Shown one piece after another: positions 1 through 9,728 of a stretch of DNA of 64,000 nt (within the stretch, counting starts at the first letter, position 1; every line of letters starts with the position of its first letter). The notes under the pieces are model-generated. The model was not told the origin of the DNA. It made no database searches and saw only the letters and a list, made by a program, of their open reading frames with translations. Source of the stretch: Hyphomicrobium sp. (GTDB lineage: Bacteria > Pseudomonadota > Alphaproteobacteria > Rhizobiales > Hyphomicrobiaceae). The DNA lies in NCBI RefSeq assembly GCF_009026145.1, contig NZ_WBUE01000012.1, forward strand, positions 38,101 to 102,100. The letters run 5' to 3'. Position numbers and translations under genes: made by a program.

Positions 1-174
1 AACGAGGTCTACGTCAAGCATACCAGCCAGAGCTATGACGTTATTGAACGCACGCTAGACCGTGATTATTTCATGACGGCAGATCAGGCGAAGGACTTCG
101 GCATTATCGACAAGGTTCTGTCGAGCCGCGAGGAAGTGGACTTTGGTCCGGTGGACGCCAAAGCCGCATCCTGA
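1..174 (+). CDS. clpP: ATP-dependent Clp protease proteolytic subunit ClpP, C-terminal end (partial)
   Basis: The frame is open from base 1 and stops at TGA 172-174, leaving the last 57 codons of ClpP, the serine peptidase that forms the proteolytic barrel used by ClpX and ClpA. The residues seen ([11 protein letters not shown], then [15 protein letters not shown] and FGIIDKVL) match the conserved C-terminal helix and handle of ClpP. The catalytic Ser and His lie upstream of the window; Asp of the DRDYFMTA segment is near the third catalytic position. Adjacent clpX, its unfoldase partner, supports the call. The 5' part is cut by the window edge. Confidence 0.93.
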   Translation, partial: NEVYVKHTSQSYDVIERTLDRDYFMTADQAKDFGIIDKVLSSREEVDFGPVDAKAAS

Positions 175-515
175 GACGGCCGTCAATCAAGCCGAAAGGC
201 CGCAGGGTAAGCGCAGCGCTTGCCTCCCCGCTCGGGTGGGCTCATGCTCTCTTGCCACGGCCATGCTGGCGCCGACCGAGGCCGTTTTTGCGGCCAACCG
301 CGAGGTCGCCACAAAACTGTGGTAATCGAGCCGCTTCGGTATAGCGCGGGCCGATGTCCGTTAATCCAATCTTGATCTAGAGAACGCTAGCGTGCTCAGA
401 TCACTGTAATGGACTCGGAGCGCGCTCCGCGGAGGCGGAACGAGACAGGAATCTTCCAAGGCGAGCGTCGGCTGATCCGACGCACAGCAGCCCGAGGAGG
501 GGTAAGACATCCGAA
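175..515. other. clpP-clpX intergenic region
   Basis: No convincing gene is seen in these 341 bases. Near 282-298 there is a GC-rich short inverted repeat around a T tract (GGCCG, TTTTTG, CGGCC) that could act as a weak terminator or attenuator after clpP. The stretch 360-400 is more AT-rich and may hold a clpX promoter, but I cannot name a clean -35/-10 pair. GAGGAGGGG at 494-502 is a plausible ribosome-binding site for clpX. Confidence 0.4.
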
Positions 516-1769
<1,254 letters not shown>

Positions 1770-1775
1770 CCAGAC

Positions 1776-1799
1776 GAGCCGCCCGAGGGAAGGCGGCTC
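1776..1799 (+). terminator. Terminator-like hairpin after clpX
   Basis: GAGCCGCC at 1776-1783 pairs perfectly with GGCGGCTC at 1792-1799 around an 8-nt loop, seven bases after the clpX stop. Only a short ATTCC follows rather than a T run, so it may be a weak terminator or an mRNA 3' stabiliser. Confidence 0.5.
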
Positions 1800-2048
1800 A
1801 TTCCAGACTGCAAGCCGACGTTGCATGGGCGGCTCTTGATCCAGCGGCAGTCGGCCCCATTTCACATGGGGCGCTGCTTCTGCGATGCTGTGCGAAATGT
1901 CGGTTGAGGCGGCGGGTTGATTTGACCTGCGCGGCGTCCGCCTCAAAAGTGCCAGGGCATACTTCTCTGATGTCCTGATTGCGCGCTCGGAGTTATGCTT
2001 GGCAGACGCTCCGGACGTTAACGGCAGGCGACCACGATAGGTAGCGAA

Positions 2049-4472
2049 ATGGGCGACGACACGAAGACAAAAGACAAAACGGCGGGCAAGGGTCTCTACC
2101 CGGTGCTTCCGCTGCGCGACATCGTGGTGTTCCCGTACATGATCGTCCCGCTGTTCGTCGGGCGCGACAAGTCGATCAACGCGCTCGAGGAGGTGATGCG
2201 CTCCGACAAGCACATCCTGCTCGCGGCGCAGAAGAACGCCGGCGACGACGATCCGGCCACCGACGCCATCTATCCGGTCGGCACGCTCGCTTCCGTGCTG
2301 CAGCTGCTGAAGCTGCCCGACGGCACCGTGAAGGTGCTCGTCGAGGGTACCTCGCGCGCGCGCATCCAGCGCTACACCGACAACCCCAACTACTTCGAAG
2401 CCGAGGTGGAGCAGGTGCCGGAGAGCGTCGGCGCCAAGGAGGAGATCGAGGCGCTCGCGCGTTCCGCGGTGACGCAGTTCGAGAGCTACGTGAAGCTCAA
2501 CAAGAAGATCTCGCCCGAGGTCCTGGGCAACGTCGCGCAGATCGAGGACTACTCGAAGCTGGCCGACACCATCGCCTCGCACCTCGCCATCAAGATCGCC
2601 GACAAGCAGGAGATCCTCGAGACCTCGACGATCTCCGAGCGCCTGGAGCGCGTCTACACGCTCATGGAGAGCGAGATCTCGGTGCTGCAGGTCGAGCGCA
2701 AGATCCGCTCGCGCGTCAAGCGCCAGATGGAGAAGACGCAGCGCGAGTACTATCTCAACGAGCAGATGAAGGCGATCCAGAAGGAGCTCGGCGATTCTGA
2801 CGAGCGCGACGACATCGCCGAGTTCGAGGAGAAGATCGAGAACACCAAGCTGTCGAAGGAGGCCCGCGACAAGGCGCTCGCCGAGCTGAAGAAGCTCAAG
2901 CAGATGAGCCCCATGTCGGCGGAAGCCACCGTCGTGCGCAACTACCTCGACTGGCTGCTGTCGATCCCGTGGGGGATCAAGGGCAAGGTCAAGAAGGACC
3001 TCGACGAGGCGCAGCAGATCCTCGATGCCGAGCACTACGGCCTCGATAAGGTCAAGGAGCGCATCGTCGAGTACCTCGCCGTGCAGGCGCGCACCAACAA
3101 GCTCAAGGGGCCGATCCTCTGCCTCGTCGGGCCTCCCGGCGTCGGCAAGACGTCGCTCGGCAAGTCGATGGCGAATGCCACGGGGCGCGAGTTCGTGCGC
3201 ATGAGCCTCGGCGGCGTGCGCGATGAAGCGGAGATCCGCGGCCACCGGCGCACCTACATCGGATCGATGCCCGGCAAGGTGATCCAGTCGATGCGCAAGG
3301 CGAAGCGGACCAATCCGCTGTTCCTGCTCGACGAGATCGACAAGATGGGCTCCGACTTCCGCGGCGATCCGGCGGCGGCGTTGCTCGAGGTGTTGGACCC
3401 CGAGCAGAACGCGACCTTCAACGACCACTACCTCGAGGTCGACTACGACCTGTCGAACGTGATGTTCGTCACCACGGCCAACACGATGAACATCCCGCCG
3501 GCGCTCATGGACCGCATGGAGATCATCCGCCTCGCCGGCTACACCGAGGACGAGAAGCTCGAGATCGCCAAGCGGCACTTGGTCCCCGGTCAGCGTCAGG
3601 CGCACGGCCTCGAGCCGGAAGAGTGGACGGTCGACGACACGGCGCTGCTGGAGCTGGTGCGGCGCTATACGCGCGAAGCCGGCGTGCGCTCCCTCGAACG
3701 TGAGATCGCCAAGCTCGCCCGCAAGGCGGTGAAGGAGATCCTGACGGAGGCGAAGAAGATCGTCGTCGTCACGGCCGAGAACCTCGAATCCTATCTCGGC
3801 GTGCCGAAGTACCGCTACGGCGAGGCCGAGCTCGAGGATCAGGTGGGCATCGTCACCGGCCTTGCCTGGACCGAGGTCGGCGGCGAGCTGCTGACGATCG
3901 AAGGCGTCATGATGCCCGGCAAGGGCAAGATGACCGTCACCGGCAACCTGCGCGACGTGATGAAGGAGTCGATCCAGGCTGCGAACGCCTACGTGCGCTC
4001 GCGCTCGATCGATTTCGGCATCCATCCTTCGCTGTTCGAGAGGAAGGACATCCACGTGCACGTTCCGGAGGGCGCCACCCCGAAGGACGGCCCCTCCGCC
4101 GGCGTCGCCATGGCGACGGCCATCATCTCGGTGCTGACCGGCATTCCGGTGCGCAAGGACGTCGCCATGACTGGCGAGATCACCCTGCGCGGGCGCGTGC
4201 TGCCGATCGGCGGCCTCAAGGAAAAGCTGCTCGCGGCCCTGCGCGGCGGCATCAAAACCGTCATTATCCCTGAAGAGAACGTTAAGGACCTCACCGAGAT
4301 CCCGGCGGAGATCAAGAACAAGATCGACATCGTTCCGGTGGCGCGGGTCGATGACGTTCTCAAGAGCGCTCTGGTGCGGACGCCCGAGCGCATCGTCTGG
4401 GACGAGGCGGCGGAAGCCGCCGCCGTCCAGAGCGAGGACGGCGCGGCCGGCTCGCGGGTGACGGCGCACTGA
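2049..4472 (+). CDS. lon: ATP-dependent protease Lon (La)
   Basis: Lon is a homo-oligomeric cytoplasmic AAA+ serine protease that degrades misfolded and short-lived regulatory proteins. The 807-residue product has an N-terminal substrate-recognition domain ([11 protein letters not shown] near the start), a coiled-coil linker, an AAA+ module with Walker A GPPGVGKT at 361-368, and a C-terminal protease domain. The catalytic dyad is Ser683 (in GPSAG) and Lys726 (in GGLKEK), matching E. coli Ser679 and Lys722. The ATG at 2049 starts a normal Lon N-terminus; the ribosome-binding site is weak. The gap to clpX is about 280 bases, so it probably has its own promoter, which I could not define. Confidence 0.98.
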   Translation: MGDDTKTKDKTAGKGLYPVLPLRDIVVFPYMIVPLFVGRDKSINALEEVMRSDKHILLAAQKNAGDDDPATDAIYPVGTLASVLQLLKLPDGTVKVLVEGTSRARIQRYTDNPNYFEAEVEQVPESVGAKEEIEALARSAVTQFESYVKLNKKISPEVLGNVAQIEDYSKLADTIASHLAIKIADKQEILETSTISERLERVYTLMESEISVLQVERKIRSRVKRQMEKTQREYYLNEQMKAIQKELGDSDERDDIAEFEEKIENTKLSKEARDKALAELKKLKQMSPMSAEATVVRNYLDWLLSIPWGIKGKVKKDLDEAQQILDAEHYGLDKVKERIVEYLAVQARTNKLKGPILCLVGPPGVGKTSLGKSMANATGREFVRMSLGGVRDEAEIRGHRRTYIGSMPGKVIQSMRKAKRTNPLFLLDEIDKMGSDFRGDPAAALLEVLDPEQNATFNDHYLEVDYDLSNVMFVTTANTMNIPPALMDRMEIIRLAGYTEDEKLEIAKRHLVPGQRQAHGLEPEEWTVDDTALLELVRRYTREAGVRSLEREIAKLARKAVKEILTEAKKIVVVTAENLESYLGVPKYRYGEAELEDQVGIVTGLAWTEVGGELLTIEGVMMPGKGKMTVTGNLRDVMKESIQAANAYVRSRSIDFGIHPSLFERKDIHVHVPEGATPKDGPSAGVAMATAIISVLTGIPVRKDVAMTGEITLRGRVLPIGGLKEKLLAALRGGIKTVIIPEENVKDLTEIPAEIKNKIDIVPVARVDDVLKSALVRTPERIVWDEAAEAAAVQSEDGAAGSRVTAH

Positions 4473-4476
4473 ACAG

Positions 4477-4507
4477 CTGCGCAGCGCTCGCTGAGAGCGC
4501 CGCGCAG
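4477..4507 (+). other. GC-rich hairpin just after lon
   Basis: CTGCGC-A-GCGCTC pairs with GAGAGCGC-CGCGCAG in a stem with small bulges directly after the lon stop, upstream of the clear terminator at 4529-4557. It may protect the 3' end of the mRNA or act as a first pause site. Confidence 0.35.
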
Positions 4508-4528
4508 TTTGGCATGCAACTACGGTAA

Positions 4529-4557
4529 CCTCGCGGCCCTCGGCCGCGGGGTTTTTT
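4529..4557 (+). terminator. Rho-independent terminator of lon
   Basis: CCTCGCGGCC at 4529-4538 pairs with GGCCGCGGGG at 4542-4551 (ten pairs, one G-T wobble) around a CTC loop, followed at once by six T residues at 4552-4557. This is a textbook intrinsic terminator. Confidence 0.88.
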
Positions 4558-4755
4558 GTTCTTGCTACGTGCGCGTGTGAGGCTCCATTTCCCCAGGTTT
4601 TTCGGGCAAATTCGCGCCATTTCCCCCTTGACGGGGCCGCGTATTGGGCGCTTCTCTCACGCACTGTTGCGGCTTTAGCAACACGCGCGGGACCCCCTGA
4701 CTTTCCGCCCCACTCCCCCAAGTCGCAAATTCCGAACGCAAAGGACGGACACGAG

Positions 4756-5028
4756 ATGAGCAAGAAAGATTTGATCGACGCCGTCGCCAAGGAAGCCGAG
4801 CTCACGAAGGACAAAGCCACTGTGGTGGTCGACGCCGTGCTCGAGCACATCCGCAGCGCCTTGCGCGAGGGCCACGAGGTTCGCATCCCGGATTTCGGCA
4901 CCTTCAAGGTAGCCAAGCGCAAGGCACGCGAAGGCCGCAACCCGGCGACCGGTGCGACGATCAACATCCCCGCCTCGCGGGTGCCGAAGTTCAGCCCCTC
5001 CAAGGGCCTGAAGGACATTCTGAACTAA
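4756..5028 (+). CDS. hupB: DNA-binding protein HU-beta
   Basis: This 90-residue protein is a full-length HU/IHF-family nucleoid protein that binds and bends DNA without strong sequence preference as a dimer. It starts MSKKDLIDAVA, carries the dimer-core segment VRIPDFGTF (residues 42-50), and has the DNA-intercalating arm GRNPATG with Pro63 at the expected position. The C-terminal helix ends KGLKDILN. The position directly after lon is conserved in many Proteobacteria. Terminators lie both before (4529-4557) and after (5060-5098), so it is probably transcribed alone. Confidence 0.97.
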   Translation: MSKKDLIDAVAKEAELTKDKATVVVDAVLEHIRSALREGHEVRIPDFGTFKVAKRKAREGRNPATGATINIPASRVPKFSPSKGLKDILN

Positions 5029-5059
5029 CCGGCCTTTGTACGCCTTCGGGTAAGGGTTC

Positions 5060-5098
5060 GGCGCGTCGCGAAACTCGCGGCGCGCCTCTGTACTTTTT
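5060..5098 (+). terminator. Terminator of hupB
   Basis: GGCGCGTCGCGA at 5060-5071 pairs with TCGCGGCGCGCC at 5075-5086 (12 pairs, one wobble) around an AAC loop. A TTTTT run at 5094-5098 follows after seven bases. Confidence 0.65.
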
Positions 5099-5180
5099 GG
5101 GCGCTCAGGCGAGCGGGGCGGCGCGCGGCTGCATTGCGCTCGCCGGCGCACCTGGGCTACATGCGGGCCCATCGAGAAGC

Positions 5181-5255
<75 letters not shown>

Positions 5256-5274
5256 TCTTTTACCGGCACAAGCT

Positions 5275-5370
5275 GCAAGAAACTTCGCGCAATAGGCGTG
5301 GTGCTCTATTGAGGGCCGGCGCTTGCGTCCATGCGGAGCATGGCTTTGCCATGACGGGCGCCTTGCGCCC
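5275..5370 (+). repeat. Dispersed palindromic repeat, copy 1
   Basis: This copy is related to copies at 9729-9835 and 43549-43655. The shared core reads GGCCGGCGCT, a C/G-rich spacer, GTCCATGCGGAGCATGG and CTTTGCCATGAC. The part around CCATG..CATGG forms nested palindromes. It lies between tRNA-Val and the DUF1993 gene, outside any gene. This copy is the most divergent of the three. Confidence 0.65.
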
Positions 5371-5403
5371 GGTAAAGTCCAAAACAATCAAAGGGAGGGG
5401 ACG

Positions 5404-5910
5404 ATGGCTCTGTCCATGTACCAGGCGTCGGTGCCGGCGTTTCAACGCACGCTGAAGGCGCTCGACGCCATCCTCGATAAGGCGGCGGCCTGGTCCGCCG
5501 AGCGCAAGATCGATCCGGCGGTGTTCATCGGCGCACGCCTCGCACCAGACATGTTCCCCTTCGCGCGGCAGGTGCAAATAGCTTCCGACCACGCCAAGGG
5601 CTGTGCGGCGCGTCTCGCCGGCGTCGCAGTGCCAAGCTACGAGGACACCGAGAAGACCTTTCCCGAGCTCAAGGCCCGCATCGGCAAAACGCTCGACTTC
5701 ATCGGCGCTCTCGAGCCGGACGCGATCGACGGCTCGGAGGGGCGCGACATCTCCCTCAAGGCGGGCCCGCGCGATCTCACCTTCAAGGGGCAGGACTATC
5801 TGGTGTTCTTCGCCCTGCCGAACTTCTATTTCCATGCCGCCACCGCCTACGACATCCTGCGCCACAATGGCGTGCCGGTCGGCAAGCTCGATTTCCTGGG
5901 CGGCGTTTAG
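5404..5910 (+). CDS. DUF1993 family protein
   Basis: The 168-residue product begins MALSMYQASVPAFQR and matches what I know of the DUF1993 family, whose members are about 170 residues with an N-terminal SMY.ASVP motif, a central RLAPDMFPFARQVQIASDHAK stretch (seen here in similar form) and a C-terminal NFYFHAATAYDILRHNGV segment. The fold is expected to be a DinB/YfiT-like four-helix bundle; the biochemical role is unknown. The ATG at 5404 follows a strong ribosome-binding site, AAGGGAGGGG, at 5391-5400. It stands alone between two tRNA genes. Confidence 0.85.
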   Translation: MALSMYQASVPAFQRTLKALDAILDKAAAWSAERKIDPAVFIGARLAPDMFPFARQVQIASDHAKGCAARLAGVAVPSYEDTEKTFPELKARIGKTLDFIGALEPDAIDGSEGRDISLKAGPRDLTFKGQDYLVFFALPNFYFHAATAYDILRHNGVPVGKLDFLGGV

Positions 5911-6015
5911 CCCCTTTTGGCGGCCCTCGGCCCCGGTCTCCTTGACTTCGCCGAGGGAGCCACGTAAGTCATCGCTTCGTGGCCAGCGCGTCCCTCGGGG
6001 CGCGCGTTTTTGACT

Positions 6016-6275
<260 letters not shown>

Positions 6276-6418
6276 AGCGCTGGGCTTGCGCTGGCGCCGC
6301 CGATGTGCGACAAGTAAGCCAACGTTCAACTCCGAGTTAGCTTCGGGGTTGGACAAGCCGCCGGCCGTGGTTGCTGCTAACAATCGCGGCCGACGCATTT
6401 TTAGCCTATATGATTTCT

Positions 6419-6466
6419 GGCCTGTCACGCCGGATGCCGCGGGTTCAGCTCCCGTCTCTCGCGCCA
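6419..6466 (+). pseudogene. tRNA-Asp 3' fragment (copy 2)
   Basis: Forty-eight bases repeat the tRNA-Asp gene from the anticodon stem to CCA. There are substitutions in the variable region (GGATGCC for GGAGGCC) and the T loop (TTCAGCT for TTCAAGT). The 5' half of the tRNA is absent, so this cannot be a functional tRNA. Like copy 3 it is preceded by TTTCTGG, which the intact gene is not. Confidence 0.85.
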
Positions 6467-6674
6467 CCCCTTTTCAGTGACTTAGCTCATCGGTCGTCTG
6501 ACAGTGACACCTCTGGTCCGGCGCCGTCGCTAGCGTTGGGCTTGTTGGCTCGCGCAGATTTCGCCCGAGCCGATCTCAAAGCTCAGGACTACCCCCAACC
6601 CGCGAGGGGATCGGACCGCCGCAACGGCGGCTGGAGTTCGACTGCTCCCGATGGAAAAGCTGACGCCTGACTGA
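6419..6674 (+). repeat. Tandem duplication unit 2
   Basis: This is the second copy of the tRNA-Asp 3' half plus downstream flank. Relative to unit 1 it carries small insertions, for example near 6500-6512 and 6553-6575. By eye most of the alignable positions agree, so the duplication is old but still clear. Confidence 0.72.
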
Positions 6675-6861
6675 TACCGAGCGAGCTCCGCTTCTGACCC
6701 AAGCAGCCCAAAGCGGCTTTGGCGAACTGCTGTTGGCGACTTCCGCTGTGCAGGGCGGCGCTTAGGCGGTCTGTTATCCGGCGTGGGGATCGAAAGGAGG
6801 TCAAGGCTTGGCTTCCAAGTTCCGAATTCCAGGCGTCTCGTGCCGCCTCGTTACGGATCTC

Positions 6862-6890
6862 TTGACAGCCTACCTTGTAGTAGGTAGACA
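6862..6890 (+). promoter_or_regulatory. tetR promoter with overlapping operator
   Basis: TTGACA at 6862-6867 is spaced by 17 bases from TAGACA at 6885-6890. The palindrome CTACCT-N6-AGGTAG at 6870-6887 sits between and on the -10, a typical layout for an autorepressed TetR-family gene. The start ATG at 6896 is only five bases past the -10, so the transcript is expected to be leaderless. Confidence 0.72.
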
Positions 6891-6895
6891 GGGTC

Positions 6896-7465
6896 ATGCC
6901 CAATATCGATACTAAGTCTGCGCTGCTTTCCGAGGCTGAAGCCCTCATCCGAACGATGGGCTACGCCGCCTTTAGCTACGCCGATCTCTCTGAGCGCGTT
7001 GGGATACGCAAGGCGAGCATCCACCACCACTTTCCTACCAAGGAAGCGTTGGGAACGGCGCTCATCGACTCTTATCTGAAGCGCTTTGTCGCTGAACTCG
7101 ACGAGCTGGCCGCGCAGCCGACCGACACCAAGAGCAAGCTCCTCGCCTATGGTGACCTCTTCGCTGACAGTCTGCGCGACGGACAAATGCCGCTCTGTGG
7201 GGCGCTTGCGGCGGATGCGGCTTATCTCCCCGTCTCCATGCAATGGCGCGTGAAGAAATTCTTCGAGATTCATCTCGCCTGGCTCGACAAGATCGTTCGT
7301 CAGGGCATCGCCAAGCGTGAGATCAAGACCGCTACTCCGCCGCAGCGGCTGGCTTTGCTTTTGTTGAGCACGTTGCAGGGCGCGAGTGTGGTGGCGTGGG
7401 CATCGAAAGATCCAACGGTCATAAAGCCCGTCTTCAGGCAGGTCGTCGACGGCCTTGTCGAGTAG
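6896..7465 (+). CDS. TetR/AcrR family transcriptional regulator
   Basis: The 189-residue product has an N-terminal helix-turn-helix (residues about 10-55: YAAFSYADLSERVGIRKASIHHHFPTK, shown here in two parts as FSYADLSERVGIRKA and SIHHHFPTKEAL) and a C-terminal helical ligand domain. It is a likely repressor. The palindrome over its own promoter (6870-6887) suggests autoregulation, and the metallohydrolase gene that starts about 40 bases downstream is a natural target. The ATG at 6896 places the first helix at the normal distance, but it leaves no room for a ribosome-binding site after the -10 box, so leaderless translation is inferred. The ligand is unknown. Confidence 0.9.
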   Translation: MPNIDTKSALLSEAEALIRTMGYAAFSYADLSERVGIRKASIHHHFPTKEALGTALIDSYLKRFVAELDELAAQPTDTKSKLLAYGDLFADSLRDGQMPLCGALAADAAYLPVSMQWRVKKFFEIHLAWLDKIVRQGIAKREIKTATPPQRLALLLLSTLQGASVVAWASKDPTVIKPVFRQVVDGLVE

Positions 7466-7507
7466 TTCATTTGCCTTGTGTCCCTACCAACTAGAAGGAA
7501 GGGTCCC

Positions 7508-8530
7508 GTGTGTACGCCCGGACAGCTGCAAGCGATCGGCAAAGCAACCGAAAGGGAGACAAATGCGATCGCAGGTGTCCTACGGCAGTGTGCTTGCCGA
7601 CGCACTTTTCTGCGTTCGGCGCTGGCGTTCTCTGTCGCCCCACTCGTCGGCAGGTTACCGGCCCTCGCTGCTAACGGCATGACCTTCAGCGAAGTCGCGC
7701 CGGGCGTCTTTGTTCACCAAGGGCGTTACGAGCTGCAGTCTCCCGAAAACAGGGGAGATATGGCGAATGCGAGCTTCGTGATCGGCAACGACGCCGTCGC
7801 CGTCATCGATACGCTCGGTAGCGCTAAGGTGGGCGCCGAGATGCGAGCGGCCATCAGGGCGATTACCGACAAGCCAATCCGCTACGTGGTCAACAGCCAC
7901 ATGCACCCCGACCACGTACTCGGCAACGTGGCGTTCAAGGAGGATGGCGCCGAGTTCGTCGGCCATCACAAGCTCGCGCGCGGCCTCGCCGCGCGCGCCG
8001 ATCAGTATCTCGCCACCAGCAAGCACATGCTGGGCGCTGACGCCTTCGACGGCAGTGAAATCATACCGCCCACGGTGAGCGTCAACGACAAGCTCACGCT
8101 CAATCTCGGCGGCCGATCCCTGGTGTGCGAGGCGCAGACGGTTGCCCACACCGACAACGATCTGATCATCATTGATACGGCGACCGACACGCTGTTTCTC
8201 GGCGACCTTCTGTTTTCTGGTCACATCCCCACGCTCGATGGCTCGCTGCGCGGCTGGCTCGCACTCATCGAGCAACTCGAAGGCCGCAAGGCGGCGCGTG
8301 TTGTTCCCGGACACGGTCCACACGCCATGCTCCTGCCAGAGGCCGTGTCGGCCGAGAAGGAATACTGGTCGGTCGTCGCCGCCGACGTGCGCCGGCTGAT
8401 CGAGGACGGCAAGAGCCTCGCAGAGGCGACGAAGACCGCAGGGTCGTCGGAGCGCGATAAGTGGCGGCTGTTCGAACAGTACCACGTCCGCAACGTCACG
8501 GCGGCCTTCGCCGAGCTCGAATGGGAATAG
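7508..8530 (+). CDS. Exported MBL-fold zinc metallohydrolase of the quinoprotein relay type
   Basis: This is a metallo-beta-lactamase-fold protein with the motif HMHPDH at residues 131-136, further zinc ligands in VAHTDND and VPGHGP, and GDLLFSGH. A twin-arginine signal is visible (RRTFLRSALAFS then ALAANG), so export by Tat to the periplasm is expected. The family resembles SoxH-like hydrolases found next to a SoxYZ-like carrier in PQQ-dehydrogenase loci, and that carrier follows here. GTG at 7508 has AGAAGGAAG upstream; GTG at 7478 is an alternative without one. ATG at 7563 has the best ribosome-binding site (AAGGGAG) but is in another frame, so the 5' end may have suffered a small indel. 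Confidence 0.8.
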   Translation: MCTPGQLQAIGKATERETNAIAGVLRQCACRRTFLRSALAFSVAPLVGRLPALAANGMTFSEVAPGVFVHQGRYELQSPENRGDMANASFVIGNDAVAVIDTLGSAKVGAEMRAAIRAITDKPIRYVVNSHMHPDHVLGNVAFKEDGAEFVGHHKLARGLAARADQYLATSKHMLGADAFDGSEIIPPTVSVNDKLTLNLGGRSLVCEAQTVAHTDNDLIIIDTATDTLFLGDLLFSGHIPTLDGSLRGWLALIEQLEGRKAARVVPGHGPHAMLLPEAVSAEKEYWSVVAADVRRLIEDGKSLAEATKTAGSSERDKWRLFEQYHVRNVTAAFAELEWE

Positions 8531-8553
8531 CACTCAAAGGGATGGAGACGCGC

Positions 8554-9384
8554 ATGCACGCTCAGCAACCAATCGCCCGCTCGGGATTAATCCTCGCCGT
8601 AGTCGCAGCGCTCCTCCCGCTGGGCGCAGGAGGCGTGGCCGCCGACGACGATCTATGGCCCTCGTTGCAGCGCGATGTGTTCGGATCGCGGCCTATCGTC
8701 GAGAACGACGGTATCGTGCAGCTCGATGCACCGGAGCGCGCCGAGGACGCCGCGATTGTCCCGATCACCGTCCGTGTGTCGCCTTCGGCGAAGGGCCAGC
8801 TCAAATCGATGGTGCTGATCATCGACAAGAACCCGGCACCGGTCGCGGCCACGTTCACCTTCGGTCCAGCGGCCGGCGAAGGCGGCGGCGAGCGCAGAAT
8901 GTCGACGCGTGTCCGTGTCGATACTTACTCTTACGTCCACGCCGTCGTCGAAACGGCCGACGGCACGCTGCACATGGCGAAGGCCTTCGTGAAGGCCTCG
9001 GGCGGATGCTCGGCCCCGGCGCCGAAGGACGCGGACGGCGATCTGGCGGACATCGGCAAGACCATCGTCAAGAGCTTCGATCCGGCGCTCCCCGCAACGC
9101 CGCTGCGCGAGGCGCAGATCATGATCAAGCACCCCAACACCAATGGCATGCAGATGGACCCTATGTCGCGCGGCTACATCCCGGCCCGCTTCATCAAGGA
9201 CGTCACCGTGATGCGCGGCAACGACTTGGTCTTCCGCGCGGAGACCGGAATTTCCATCACTGCCAACCCGAATTTCAGGTTTACGTACGCGAACACCGCC
9301 GAGAACGCGCTCGATGTGACCTCCGTCGACACCGACGACACCAAGTTCACGGCGCGCTCGCGGAAAGTTGCCGTTTCTCAGTAG
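8554..9384 (+). CDS. SoxYZ-like carrier protein (quinoprotein dehydrogenase-associated)
   Basis: The 276-residue product has a signal peptide (SGLILAVVAALLPLGAGGVAA). A SoxY-like domain ends in ASGGCSAPAPKD, whose Cys corresponds to the swinging-arm thiol of SoxY, and a SoxZ-like domain follows (MIKHPNTNGMQMD to the end). Natural SoxY-SoxZ fusions of this type are known beside PQQ-dependent dehydrogenases, where they are thought to carry a periplasmic intermediate or help maturation. ATG 8554 has GGAG six bases upstream; in-frame ATGs at 8521 and 8542 are alternatives. It follows the metallohydrolase by about 20 bases and is probably co-transcribed. No Sox sulfur-oxidation enzymes are in the window. 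Confidence 0.82.
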   Translation: MHAQQPIARSGLILAVVAALLPLGAGGVAADDDLWPSLQRDVFGSRPIVENDGIVQLDAPERAEDAAIVPITVRVSPSAKGQLKSMVLIIDKNPAPVAATFTFGPAAGEGGGERRMSTRVRVDTYSYVHAVVETADGTLHMAKAFVKASGGCSAPAPKDADGDLADIGKTIVKSFDPALPATPLREAQIMIKHPNTNGMQMDPMSRGYIPARFIKDVTVMRGNDLVFRAETGISITANPNFRFTYANTAENALDVTSVDTDDTKFTARSRKVAVSQ

Positions 9385-9405
9385 CCACCAAGGGAAGAAC
9401 GAAGC

Positions 9406-9471
9406 ATGGCATTGATGGACTGGACCAAGTATCGCGGCGCTCTGATGGGCCGCATCAGCGCGCGGGAATGA
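9406..9471 (+). pseudogene. Possible remnant of a carboxymuconolactone-decarboxylase-like gene
   Basis: An ATG with AGGGAAGAACGA upstream starts the 21-residue frame MALMDWTKYRGALMGRISA followed by RE and a stop. The start resembles the N-terminus of AhpD/CMD-family proteins (MDW..YR..L..RI). The rest of such a gene is missing, so it looks like a truncated third gene of the tetR-metallohydrolase-SoxYZ cluster. The resemblance is short and could be chance. Confidence 0.35.
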
Positions 9472-9589
9472 GCGTGTCCTGGCCGATACGGGCTGCTTTC
9501 CAGCGCTTGGCGGATGTCTCTTTCGGCCCGTAGATGACATGGCCGCCCACAGCGTCCGTCCGCTTAGTGACGTAATGTTGCATTTGCAG

Positions 9590-9637
9590 TGACACTTTTG
9601 CCCGCTTGGGGTCCGTTAGCGGGCGCGAAAAGTGTCA
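9590..9637. repeat. Long inverted repeat (hairpin or mobile-element ends)
   Basis: TGACACTTTT at 9590-9599 pairs perfectly with AAAAGTGTCA at 9628-9637, and the inner GCCCGCT at 9600-9606 pairs with AGCGGGC at 9618-9624, with a 3-base bulge. It could be fused terminal repeats of a lost insertion sequence or a bidirectional terminator. No transposase is present. Confidence 0.6.
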
Positions 9638-9666
9638 GGGCTCTCTGAATCCATTGAGTATTTTCT

Positions 9667-9713
9667 GGCCTGTCACGCCGGAGCCGCGGGTTCAAGTCCC
9701 GTCTCTCGCGCCA
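9667..9713 (+). pseudogene. tRNA-Asp 3' fragment (copy 3)
   Basis: Forty-seven bases match tRNA-Asp from the anticodon stem through CCA with one base lost in the variable region (GGAGCC for GGAGGCC). The T arm is intact. It is the far boundary of the segment carrying tetR, the metallohydrolase and the SoxYZ-like gene, as an attachment-site duplicate would be. Confidence 0.88.
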
Positions 9714-9728
9714 TGTTCTATTCCACTG

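Noticed and set aside
8554..9384. Thiosulfate-oxidising Sox system
   Set aside because: Only a fused SoxYZ-like carrier is present; soxA, soxX, soxB and soxC are absent, and the partner hydrolase fits the quinoprotein-associated branch.
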